Assembly (NCBI GenBank): GCA_947377425.1 | Contig: CANCFZ010000122.1 | Coordinates: 1-7,433 of the forward strand | DNA length: 7,433 nt | Reading direction: 5' to 3' | From: Flavobacteriaceae bacterium | Lineage (GTDB): Bacteria; Bacteroidota; Bacteroidia; Flavobacteriales; Flavobacteriaceae | Shown here: piece after piece, positions 1-6,903 of the stretch | How positions within the stretch are numbered: the stretch's first letter is position 1 | Layout of the letters: every line of letters starts with the position of its first letter | Notes under the pieces: model-generated | Databases searched by the model: none | What the model was told of the DNA's origin: nothing | The model's input: only the letters and a program-made list of their open reading frames with translations | Made by a program: the position numbers and the translations under genes

Positions 1-81
1 GATGTCCACAATGTGCCATTAGCAACTAATGAAGCAACTGCTCAGTTATTACTATTTGGAATTGATGAAATGAAAAAGTGA
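1..81 (+). CDS. mgsA: Methylglyoxal synthase, C-terminal end (partial)
   Basis: Only the last 26 codons are present; the rest lies upstream of the window. The reading frame from base 1 gives a peptide containing HNVPLATNEATAQLLL and ends at TGA. This matches the conserved C-terminal segment of methylglyoxal synthases (pattern NxPxATNxxTA, as in the E. coli and Bacillus enzymes). That family converts dihydroxyacetone phosphate to methylglyoxal and phosphate in the cytoplasm, a bypass of lower glycolysis when phosphate is short. The catalytic aspartates lie in the missing part, so activity cannot be judged. The peptide stops about ten residues after the motif, a short tail like that of the Bacillus rather than the E. 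coli protein. It converges with the ridA gene, with 5 nt between the two stop codons. The family call rests on one motif only. Confidence 0.72.
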   Translation, partial: DVHNVPLATNEATAQLLLFGIDEMKK

Positions 82-86
82 TTAAA

Positions 87-467
87 TTATTTTATTGCAA
101 TCACCGAAATTTCAATATTAACACCTTTTGGTAATCCAGCAACCTGAACTGTCTCTCTTGCAGGAGCAGTTTTTTCGTCAAAATAACTACCATAAACGAT
201 GTTGATTCTGGCAAAATCATTCATGTTCATAATAAAAATTGTTGTCTTAACTACGTTTTCAAAAGTCATACCAGCTGCTTCCAAAACTGCCTTCATGTTC
301 TCCATTACTTGCTTGGTTTCGGTTTCGATGTCTTCAATAACCAATTCCATAGTAGCTGGATTCAAAGCAATTTGTCCAGAAGTGTATAAAGTATTTCCAA
401 CTAAAACAGCTTGATTGTATGGGCCAATGGGTGCAGGAGCTTTGTCAGTAAATATAATTTTTTTCAT
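87..467 (-). CDS. ridA: RidA family 2-iminobutanoate/2-iminopropanoate deaminase
   Basis: This 126-residue protein is the normal length for the RidA/YjgF/UK114 family: small cytoplasmic trimers that hydrolyse reactive enamine/imine intermediates released by PLP enzymes such as threonine dehydratase, forming 2-ketoacids and ammonia. Visible family features are the N-terminal APxPIGPYNQA segment (about residues 10-20, with Tyr17), TSGQI at 29-33, and the C-terminal signature with Arg104, GLPKG (111-115) and Glu120. Arg104 and Glu120 correspond to the Arg and Glu that bind the substrate carboxylate and activate water in characterised RidA proteins, so this member should be an active deaminase and not one of the Arg-less Rid subgroups. 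The ATG at 467 lies only 4 nt after the lptD stop codon, so it is probably cotranscribed with lptD. No function linking the two is apparent. Confidence 0.95.
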   Translation of the reverse strand: MKKIIFTDKAPAPIGPYNQAVLVGNTLYTSGQIALNPATMELVIEDIETETKQVMENMKAVLEAAGMTFENVVKTTIFIMNMNDFARINIVYGSYFDEKTAPARETVQVAGLPKGVNIEISVIAIK

Positions 468-471
468 GATT

Positions 472-3225
472 CTATTTTAATGTTCTGTCGGGTTGTGTTC
501 GCTTATCCCACTTAATATCTTTAAGAATTCCAGCCTTAATTCCGATAAAGAATCCCCAATAAGAATTAGTTCCAAATGGATTCCAATTGAAACTCATATT
601 CCAACTCAGTAAATCTCTATTCAAACGAATTTGAGTGAATGTAACACCTTTTTTTGCAAAATCATAACCAGTTGAAACACCAATTTTCCATTTGGGTGTT
701 AAATCGGTATTAGCAGAAATCATTAATGAATTACTTCCTATTTTCCTTTCGTTAGCAATGTTAGTATAAGTTAGTGAATATGCAAAGTTTAAATCCCAAG
801 GAATTTTGGCATTAAAAAATCCTGTAAATTTATCATCATCATCATTTTTTTGAATATTTTCAGGGTTTTTGGAATCGTTTAATTCGTTATTGCTTCCAAA
901 CAAATCATCTTCTCGACCACCATTTTTTGAGCCTTGAACATTCTTTTTTTGTTTATCATCTTTAGAACTAGCAACGGTATAGTTAATAGTTAGATTTGCA
1001 CTAGTCATTCTAAAAAGCCCACCACCATTATCAATATTAAAAGTATTAATTCTAGTTTTATTGTCTTTCCCCAATGCATAAGGATCTAACGTTGCCGCAA
1101 AATTCACATTCATTTTTTGTTTGAATAATAAAGTTCCACCACTAATTCGCATTGGAGATAATCGTAAAGAATCGGCGGCTATGTCGTAGCTAGTAGATAA
1201 ATTCAAATTATTTAAAAGCATAATTTTTTTAGGAACTGTTGCAGTACTGTCTTTGTCTCTTACTTTAGCTTCAAAAGTATTACTCAAACTAAAACCAATA
1301 TTATTAGAATATGTTTTTCCAGGAGCGCCATAAATACCTCCTTCAAATCTTGTATAATCAGCTCTTTTTCCGCTTGCATCCATTGCATAAGTATCATAAT
1401 ACTTGGCAAAACTTGGTGTGTAACTATGCGAAATAGACGGACGCATTACGTGACGTATTGATTGAATTTTGTTCTTTTTACCAAAATTAAATGTTCCGTA
1501 AATTGTTGTTCCAATGCTGTTGGAAAAAGAGTATGTTCTAAAAGCATCAAAACCATTTACAGATGTAGATACGACACTTCCAGTGGGCAATGACGGTGGT
1601 AAAGAAGTCGTTACAAATTCTTTATTTATTGTTTTTAGGTACCAAACTTCATTGTAACTTAAAGATGTTGACGCACTAAAGTATTTCATTAATTTAAAGT
1701 TGGTACTTAAAGGAATAGTATGTTGAAATCCTACTTTTGCGTTATCAAACATTTCTTTTTGAAAGAAAAATTGATCGGTAGTTTGAATTTGATTTTCTCC
1801 TTTTAAATTATATTGTAAATTGATATTTTTTATAAAACCTTTTTTGATACCATCTTTAGGCGCAAATGGAAATATTCTATCAACACTGAATTGGAGATTA
1901 GGCAAAGTCATGTTTATTTGCTTTGTTTGTGTATTTTGAGAATGAGTTGCAGATAATGAAAAATTTACTTGAGGTACTGTCGTAAAAGTCTTTGAAAATG
2001 AAATAGATGAACTCAAAGTGTTATTCATTGTAGAACCAATATTAGCAAGATTTATTGACTGTTGAAAATACTGACTACTTCCTAAATTTACCGATGCTGA
2101 AAAACGAGAATTCGGATTTGATTTTTGATCTTTTGTATGTGACCATTGAATGTTGTAGATTTTATTCCTAGCATAATCTGGATAACCACGTTCACTAGTT
2201 ATTAAATTTTCAAATCGAAGATTTACACTTCCGCTATATTTGTATTTGTTAGCATAATTTGATTGAAATCTAGTTGCATAACTACCATTAGTATAATAAT
2301 CTCCTAAAACTTCTAAATCATATTTATCACTCAAAGCAAAATAATATCCTCCATTTTGAAGCGCATATCCTCGAGTATTATTTTGTCCAAAACTTGGTGG
2401 AATAATTCCTGAATGGCTTTTTTCGGTTATTGGAAAAAACGCAAACGGAAGCGCAATTGGAGTTGGCACATTTTCAATCCACAAATTTGTTGTTCCAATA
2501 ACAACTTTTTTTCCTGGAACAAACTTCATTTTATTAACTAAAAAGTAATATTCAGGATCATCAATATCTTTGGAAGTAGTTAAACGAGCACCTTTCATAA
2601 AGTAAACAGAATCGTTTTCTTTTTTAGAAATTTTAGCTTTTATATTTAGTTCTTGTTGCGTAGTTCTTGAATTCCAAACAATTGCTTTTTTAGTTTTATA
2701 ATTAAATCTTATAGAATCAGGTTCAATTACGTTTGAACCTTGTTTAAAAACAGGTAATTGTGTGTAATTCCCTAATGAATCTTTTAATCGACCAGCATAA
2801 ACCTCATTCTTTTGATAGTCAAAAACAATTATCCCAGATTTTAATTCGTAGTCTAAATAGTTTAATTCGGCGCCATCATATAATGTTATGATTTTTTTCT
2901 TTTGGTCAAATTTGGCATATTTTTTAGCTTTATATTTGACTTTTCCTTCCAAAACCGATTTCATTTTGATGGTATCAGGCTTTTTGAAATCACTTTTTTT
3001 TACAATGCTAGTTTCATTATTTGGTATGATTTCAGCTTCGTTTTCAGACTTAATTGTTTGATTTTTAACGGAAATAGTCTTTTGTTTTATAGGTGAGTCT
3101 TGTGCCAATAGGTTAGAACTTCCAATTGTTAGGAAATAGGCTGATAAAACGATATAAAATAAGTTTGTACGCAAAGGTTTAAATACTATTTTTGTAAAAA
3201 TATGGCTTGATTTTTGGTGAGCCAA
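472..3225 (-). CDS. lptD: LptD-like outer-membrane LPS assembly protein (TTG start)
   Basis: A 917-residue outer-membrane beta-barrel protein of the Bacteroidetes LptD/OstA type, which in the Lpt pathway inserts lipopolysaccharide into the outer leaflet. In order: a signal peptide (hydrophobic stretch about 22-40, cleavage near LLAQ at 39-42); a charged linker; an N-terminal OstA/LptA-like beta-jellyroll (about 92-245); the LptD hallmark VPTPIALPFAFFP (253-265) followed by GIIPPSFG (273-280) and GGYYFALSDKYDLEV; then a long barrel of alternating strands ending in an aromatic-rich tail (WNPFG...WGFFIGIK). A polar Asp/Asn/Lys-rich loop lies at about 755-800. There is no cysteine, unlike E. coli LptD with its disulfides. 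There is no ATG before codon 88, which would remove the signal peptide, and an in-frame TAA lies just upstream (3237-3235), so TTG at 3225 is the longest start; TTG at 3174 (codon 18) is an alternative that leaves a compact signal peptide. No lptE is adjacent. Confidence 0.9.
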   Translation of the reverse strand: MAHQKSSHIFTKIVFKPLRTNLFYIVLSAYFLTIGSSNLLAQDSPIKQKTISVKNQTIKSENEAEIIPNNETSIVKKSDFKKPDTIKMKSVLEGKVKYKAKKYAKFDQKKKIITLYDGAELNYLDYELKSGIIVFDYQKNEVYAGRLKDSLGNYTQLPVFKQGSNVIEPDSIRFNYKTKKAIVWNSRTTQQELNIKAKISKKENDSVYFMKGARLTTSKDIDDPEYYFLVNKMKFVPGKKVVIGTTNLWIENVPTPIALPFAFFPITEKSHSGIIPPSFGQNNTRGYALQNGGYYFALSDKYDLEVLGDYYTNGSYATRFQSNYANKYKYSGSVNLRFENLITSERGYPDYARNKIYNIQWSHTKDQKSNPNSRFSASVNLGSSQYFQQSINLANIGSTMNNTLSSSISFSKTFTTVPQVNFSLSATHSQNTQTKQINMTLPNLQFSVDRIFPFAPKDGIKKGFIKNINLQYNLKGENQIQTTDQFFFQKEMFDNAKVGFQHTIPLSTNFKLMKYFSASTSLSYNEVWYLKTINKEFVTTSLPPSLPTGSVVSTSVNGFDAFRTYSFSNSIGTTIYGTFNFGKKNKIQSIRHVMRPSISHSYTPSFAKYYDTYAMDASGKRADYTRFEGGIYGAPGKTYSNNIGFSLSNTFEAKVRDKDSTATVPKKIMLLNNLNLSTSYDIAADSLRLSPMRISGGTLLFKQKMNVNFAATLDPYALGKDNKTRINTFNIDNGGGLFRMTSANLTINYTVASSKDDKQKKNVQGSKNGGREDDLFGSNNELNDSKNPENIQKNDDDDKFTGFFNAKIPWDLNFAYSLTYTNIANERKIGSNSLMISANTDLTPKWKIGVSTGYDFAKKGVTFTQIRLNRDLLSWNMSFNWNPFGTNSYWGFFIGIKAGILKDIKWDKRTQPDRTLK

Positions 3226-3230
3226 ACTTA
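3223..3230 (-). promoter_or_regulatory. Candidate -7 box of the lptD promoter (TAAGTTTG)
   Basis: Read on the minus strand this is an exact match to the Bacteroidetes -7 consensus TAnnTTTG. Its last three bases are the TTG taken as the lptD start codon, so if it is a real promoter, transcription would begin a few bases inside the annotated gene and translation would have to start later, for example at the TTG at 3174. The partner -33 TTTG is poorly placed: copies on this strand lie 15 nt (ending at 3246) and 25 nt (ending at 3256) upstream, outside the usual spacing of about 17-23. The match could be chance in such A+T-rich DNA. Confidence 0.3.
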
Positions 3231-3233
3231 CAT

Positions 3234-3266
3234 ATTATTTTTTGTCAAAAATAGACAAATAATAAT
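3234..3266. repeat. Inverted repeat in the lptD/amidase divergent spacer
   Basis: Two 13-bp arms (3234-3246, ATTATTTTTTGTC; 3254-3266, GACAAATAATAAT) are reverse complements at 12 of 13 positions, around a 7-nt A-rich spacer. The inner 6 bp (TTTGTC/GACAAA) are perfect. The repeat sits between two divergent genes, and its left arm contains the TTTG that would be the -33 element for the amidase gene. It could be an operator for a dimeric regulator or simply paired promoter elements; the A+T richness makes chance similarity in the outer part easier. Confidence 0.45.
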
Positions 3267-3270
3267 TTTA
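3241..3270 (+). promoter_or_regulatory. Candidate Bacteroidetes promoter for the amidase gene
   Basis: TTTG at 3241-3244 (-33 type) is followed after 18 nt by TAATTTTA at 3263-3270, which matches TAnnTTTG except at the last base. Transcription would start at about 3277, leaving a leader of some 30 nt before the ATG at 3310. The spacing is within the range known for Flavobacterium promoters. There is no Shine-Dalgarno sequence before the ATG, only an A/T-rich stretch, which is usual in this phylum. Confidence 0.35.
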
Positions 3271-3309
3271 TAACATTGTAGTTTTAATTAAAATTAACTT
3301 TTAAAAAAT

Positions 3310-4473
3310 ATGATTATCATAGACAAACTTAAATATACATTAGCATTTGGACTTTTAATTAGTTCAACTTTAGCTTTTTCTCAAACAAAATTCAAAGTAA
3401 CTCTTGATGCTGGTCACGGCGATCATGATTTTGGAGCCGTATATAATGGTCATATTGAGAAAAATATCAATTTAGGAATAACTCTAAAGGTTGGTAGAAT
3501 ATTAGAAAGAAACCCTAGTATTGAAGTTATTTATACCAGAAAAACTGATGTTTTCATTGATTTAGTTGAAAGAGCTAATATTGCTAACAGAGCCGATTCA
3601 AATATTTTTGTTTCAATTCATTGCAATGCCAATAAAAATACAGTTGCAGATGGAACTGAAACTTATGTAATGGGTATGTCTAAAAACGCTTCCAATCTTG
3701 AAGCTGCAAAACGAGAAAACTCGGTAATTACTCTAGAAAAAGATTACAAACAAAAATACCAAGGATTTGACCCTAATAAGCCAGAATCACTTTTAGGTGT
3801 GATAATTGAACAAGAAGAATTTATGGCTAATAGTATTGCATTAGCAGGAAAAATTCAAGATAGATTTGTTCAAGATTTAGGGAAAAAGAGTAGAGGTGGA
3901 GGTGTTAAACAAGCACCTTACATGGTTTTGCACAAAGCTTACATGCCAAGAGTTTTAATTGAAAATGGATTTATTTCTAATCCAGTAGAAGGCGCAAAAT
4001 TAGATTCGGAAGACGGTCAACAAGAAATTGCCGAAGCAATAGCCAAAGCTATCACGGGTTATAAAAAAGAATTTTTTGATGGTGGTGAATCAGACGAAAA
4101 TCAAGTAGAAAAGCCGTCACAAAGAGTTGATGATAAACCAATTAAGTCAACTCAAGAAATTAAAAAAATCGATACGATAGTTAAAAAAACAGAACCAAAA
4201 TCAGAAGATAAACCTACATTTAAAGGAGTTATCTTTAAAATTCAAATATCTGCAAGTACAACTAAATTAGATCTTGTACCAAGTAATTTTAAAGGATTGA
4301 AAAATGTTTCTGTCGCGCATTCATCTATATATAAATATATGTATGGCGAAACATCAATTTATGATGAAGCCAAAAAACTTTTGCAACAAGCCAAAGACAA
4401 AGGTTATGATTCGGCCTATATCCTAGCGTTTAAAGACGGGAAAAGTGTCGACGTTAAAGACGTTATCAAATAA
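3310..4473 (+). CDS. Periplasmic N-acetylmuramoyl-L-alanine amidase (Amidase_3) with SPOR-like C terminus
   Basis: A 387-residue zinc amidase of the AmiA/B/C (Amidase_3) family, which cuts the bond between N-acetylmuramic acid and L-alanine of peptidoglycan, typically during cell separation. A signal peptide (hydrophobic 10-22, likely cleavage near AFS-Q at 24/25) sends it to the periplasm. The catalytic domain spans about 27-252. Zinc ligands are visible as His36 (DAGHGD), Glu50 (IEKNINL) and His104 (SIHCNA), with catalytic Glu218 in LIENGFISN. Residues about 135-180 form a charged, helix-prone insert between the second and third parts of the active site, in the place where AmiC-type enzymes carry an autoinhibitory helix. 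A charged Lys/Glu/Asp linker (about 255-305) leads to a SPOR-like domain (about 307-387: IFKIQISAS, then YKYMYGET and a GYDSAYILAF strand), which probably targets peptidoglycan. First gene of the rightward cluster. Confidence 0.93.
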   Translation: MIIIDKLKYTLAFGLLISSTLAFSQTKFKVTLDAGHGDHDFGAVYNGHIEKNINLGITLKVGRILERNPSIEVIYTRKTDVFIDLVERANIANRADSNIFVSIHCNANKNTVADGTETYVMGMSKNASNLEAAKRENSVITLEKDYKQKYQGFDPNKPESLLGVIIEQEEFMANSIALAGKIQDRFVQDLGKKSRGGGVKQAPYMVLHKAYMPRVLIENGFISNPVEGAKLDSEDGQQEIAEAIAKAITGYKKEFFDGGESDENQVEKPSQRVDDKPIKSTQEIKKIDTIVKKTEPKSEDKPTFKGVIFKIQISASTTKLDLVPSNFKGLKNVSVAHSSIYKYMYGETSIYDEAKKLLQQAKDKGYDSAYILAFKDGKSVDVKDVIK

Positions 4474-4478
4474 TATGT

Positions 4479-4486
4479 TACTTTTG
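4479..4486 (+). promoter_or_regulatory. Candidate -7 box upstream of mlaD (TACTTTTG)
   Basis: An exact TAnnTTTG match lies 5 nt after the amidase stop codon and 20 nt before the TTG start of the MCE gene, which would place transcription start at about 4492 and give a leader of about 15 nt. No good TTG -33 element is seen 17-23 nt upstream, where the DNA still codes for the end of the amidase. It suggests that mlaD can be transcribed independently of the amidase gene, in addition to read-through. Confidence 0.42.
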
Positions 4487-4506
4487 TAAAATAAAAAATC
4501 ACTATT

Positions 4507-5460
4507 TTGAAATTATCCAGAGAAATTAAAACTGCCATATTAGTAATCGCTTCAATCCTATTGTTTATTTGGGGTTATAGCTATTTAAAAGGAAGAGATT
4601 TATTTATAAATTACAAAACATTATATGTTGAATATGAAAATGTTGAAGGATTGGCTGTTTCTGCACCAGTAACAATTAATGGTTTAGTGGTTGGAAAAGT
4701 TAGTAAAATTGTTATTAACAATGAAACTGCTAGGATAAAAGTTGAAATGCAAATCAAATCGAATTTTCCAATTAAGAAAACTAGCGTTGCCGAAATTTAT
4801 GCTACAACTTTAATTGCAGGAAAACAAATTGCAATTATTCCAACAAAAGCAGGTTTAGATGCTGTTGACGGTGATTCTTTAGTATCTTCTAGTAAACTTG
4901 GTTTAACTGATGAATTGGCTAAACAAATTGTTCCGTTAAAAGATAAAATTACCAAATTGCTTGATAATGCTAACATAATGTTAGAAAATGTTAATCAAAT
5001 TTTGGATACAAAATCTAAAGAAAATCTGAGAAAAAGTTTAGCCGATTTAAGCACAACTATAGCTCAATTCAAAGCAACTTCAATCGATGTGAATTCGATG
5101 ATTGCCCAAAATAAATCTAAAATAGATGGCACTTTGGCAAATGTTGAAAAAGCATCAGCTAATTTTTCCAAAGTTTCAGATTCTTTAGCTAAAGTAAATA
5201 TTGGACAAACAATTAAATCTCTCGAAAAAACATTGGCAAATGTTGACAAAATGATGGGTGATATGCAAGCTGGTAAAGGAACTATGGGGAAATTAATGAA
5301 AGATGACGCTTTATACACCAATTTCAATAAGACTTCAAAAGAATTAGAATTACTATTGCAAGATTTAAGATTAAACCCAACTCGTTACGTAAATGTTTCA
5401 CTTTTCGGAAAGAAAAATAAACCTTATGCAACGCCTGTTAATGATACTATTAAAAAGTAA
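4507..5460 (+). CDS. MlaD/MCE family lipid-transport protein (TTG start)
   Basis: A 317-residue membrane-anchored MCE-domain protein, the family that carries phospholipids or other lipids between inner and outer membranes as substrate-binding part of an ABC system. A short cytoplasmic N terminus (KLSREIKTA) precedes one transmembrane helix (about 9-26), then the MCE domain (about 36-115) with the typical GLAVSAPVTINGLVVGKV and TLIAGKQIAIIP segments. The rest is a long coiled-coil-like helix (about 134-255) ending in the family motif GKGTMGKLMKDDALY (256-270) and a conserved-looking LNPTRYVNVSLFGKK tail. LANV(E/D)K recurs 33 residues apart (210 and 243), also as an identical 14-nt DNA repeat (5134 and 5233). 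There is no ATG before codon 81, which would lose the anchor, and an in-frame TAA at 4492 bounds the start, so TTG at 4507 is well supported. No MlaE permease or MlaF ATPase gene is adjacent. The next gene starts 12 nt after its stop. Confidence 0.92.
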   Translation: MKLSREIKTAILVIASILLFIWGYSYLKGRDLFINYKTLYVEYENVEGLAVSAPVTINGLVVGKVSKIVINNETARIKVEMQIKSNFPIKKTSVAEIYATTLIAGKQIAIIPTKAGLDAVDGDSLVSSSKLGLTDELAKQIVPLKDKITKLLDNANIMLENVNQILDTKSKENLRKSLADLSTTIAQFKATSIDVNSMIAQNKSKIDGTLANVEKASANFSKVSDSLAKVNIGQTIKSLEKTLANVDKMMGDMQAGKGTMGKLMKDDALYTNFNKTSKELELLLQDLRLNPTRYVNVSLFGKKNKPYATPVNDTIKK

Positions 5461-5472
5461 AACCTATTTTAT

Positions 5473-6801
5473 ATGAGCTTTTTAGACAATATTTTCTTCG
5501 CGATACTTCTAATAATTGGTTTCGGATATTTTACTATTAATATCAAAAAAATAATTCGAAATATCAAATTAGGAGCAGCAGTAAATCGTTCTGATAATTC
5601 CTCTGCACGATGGAAAAACATGGCAATGATTGCGCTTGGACAATCCAAAATGGTGAAGCGTCCAATTGCAGGAGTTTTTCATATTATTGTGTATATTGGA
5701 TTTGTAATCATCAACTTAGAGTTATTAGAGATTGTAATTGACGGACTTTTTGGAACGCACAGAATTTTCTCTTTTATGGGAAGTTTTTATAGTTTCTTAA
5801 TTGGATCATTTGAAGTTCTAGCATTTTTGGTTTTAGTAGCAGTAATAGTATTTTGGATTAGAAGAAATAGCATCAAATTAAAAAGATTTATCAGTAAAGA
5901 TTTAGACGGAAGTCCCAAAAAAGATGCGAATATTATTCTGTATTTTGAAGTTGTTTTAATGTCATTATTCTTATTAATGAATGCTTCCGATTTTTGGTTA
6001 CAGCAAGCTGGAGTTTCTCATTACATTCAAGCAGGTTCGTTTCCTATAAGTCATTTCGTTTCTCCAATATTCAACGGAATGAATGAAAGTGCCGTAATGA
6101 TGCTCGAAAGAACTTTTTGGTGGTTACATATTATTGGAATTTTATGCTTTTTAAATTATTTATACTTTTCTAAACATTTACATATTTTATTAGCATTTCC
6201 AAATACTTATTTTGCCGATTTGAATCCGAAAGGACAATTCGACAATTTAGAAAGTGTTACCAAAGAAGTAAAATTAATGATGGATCCAAATGCCGATCCG
6301 TTTGCAGCGCAACTAGTTGATGAAAACGCAGTTCCAAGTAAGTTTGGCGCTAGCGATGTAATGGATTTGAATTGGGTTCAATTATTAAACGCATACACTT
6401 GTACCGAATGCGGACGTTGTACTTCGTCGTGTCCAGCAAATCAAACCGGTAAAAAGTTGTCTCCTCGAAAAATCATGATGGACACACGTGATAGATTGGA
6501 AGAAGTAGGCAGAAATATAGATAAAAATAAAGGTGTTTTTATTCCAGATAACATTTCGTTGTTAAACAATTTCATTACCGCAGAAGAGTTGTGGGCATGT
6601 ACATCATGTAATGCGTGTGTCGAAGAATGTCCGGTAAATATTAGTCCGTTATCAATAATCATGGATATGCGTCGTTTTCTTGTAATGGAACAAAGTGCTG
6701 CACCACAATCATTGAATGCCATGATGACCAATATTGAAAATAACGGAGCGCCATGGCAATACAACCAACAAGACCGATTGAATTGGAAAAATGAATTATA
6801 A
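5473..6801 (+). CDS. Membrane-bound (Fe-S)-binding oxidoreductase subunit (HdrC/NarI-like, two 4Fe-4S clusters)
   Basis: This 442-residue protein joins a membrane part to a ferredoxin-like part. About five transmembrane helices (roughly 4-22, 67-90, 103-129, 154-171, 213-232) resemble the NarI/HdrE/DsrM cytochrome b fold; His70, His219 and His235/His237 are candidate heme b ligands. A linker follows, then two 4Fe-4S motifs: Cys310-x2-Cys313-x2-Cys316-x3-CysPro (320) and Cys376-x2-Cys379-x2-Cys382-x3-CysPro (386). The tail has an APWxxxxxxRLxW pattern like the NPW...R..W ends of HdrD/GlpC-type proteins. Such proteins pass electrons between the quinone pool and a soluble partner; here the CCG-type catalytic half is a separate protein, probably the one beginning at 7395. 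The electron donor is unknown; ETF or a thiol/disulfide substrate are possibilities by family analogy. It follows mlaD by 12 nt, so it is probably cotranscribed. Confidence 0.88.
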   Translation: MSFLDNIFFAILLIIGFGYFTINIKKIIRNIKLGAAVNRSDNSSARWKNMAMIALGQSKMVKRPIAGVFHIIVYIGFVIINLELLEIVIDGLFGTHRIFSFMGSFYSFLIGSFEVLAFLVLVAVIVFWIRRNSIKLKRFISKDLDGSPKKDANIILYFEVVLMSLFLLMNASDFWLQQAGVSHYIQAGSFPISHFVSPIFNGMNESAVMMLERTFWWLHIIGILCFLNYLYFSKHLHILLAFPNTYFADLNPKGQFDNLESVTKEVKLMMDPNADPFAAQLVDENAVPSKFGASDVMDLNWVQLLNAYTCTECGRCTSSCPANQTGKKLSPRKIMMDTRDRLEEVGRNIDKNKGVFIPDNISLLNNFITAEELWACTSCNACVEECPVNISPLSIIMDMRRFLVMEQSAAPQSLNAMMTNIENNGAPWQYNQQDRLNWKNEL

Positions 6802-6903
6802 AATATAGATTGTAGTATTTAAAAATAAAAAACAAATTTCTATAAAGTGAGGTTAGAAATAAGTTTAATGAAAATGAAAAGTAAATTTTAAAAAATTAAA
6901 AAA

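Noticed and set aside
78..104. Inverted repeat GTGATT / AATCAC across the mgsA/ridA convergent junction as a bidirectional terminator
   Set aside because: Only 6 bp with a 15-nt loop, lies largely in the two coding ends and has no T-tract; too weak to call.
199..414. Open frame on the + strand inside ridA
   Set aside because: Antisense shadow of a clearly conserved gene; the peptide has no recognisable family features.
2902..3096. Phe-rich open frame on the + strand inside lptD
   Set aside because: Composition is the mirror of Lys/Glu-rich codons on the other strand; no independent evidence.
4449..4466. Direct repeat GACGTTA at the end of the amidase gene as a regulator site
   Set aside because: It encodes the repeated DV residues of VDVKDVIK in the coding frame and needs no other explanation.
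5064..5327. Minus-strand open frame inside mlaD
   Set aside because: Shadow of the helical region of the MCE protein; no start signal or known motif.
6441..6764. Minus-strand open frame opposite the Fe-S clusters
   Set aside because: The + strand frame has perfect 4Fe-4S motifs; the antisense peptide has no features.
6860..6891. TAAGTTTA box and a seven-codon ORF (MKMKSKF) before the HAD gene
   Set aside because: The box misses the consensus G and has no -33 partner at proper distance; the tiny ORF is low-complexity A/T sequence of the kind expected by chance.
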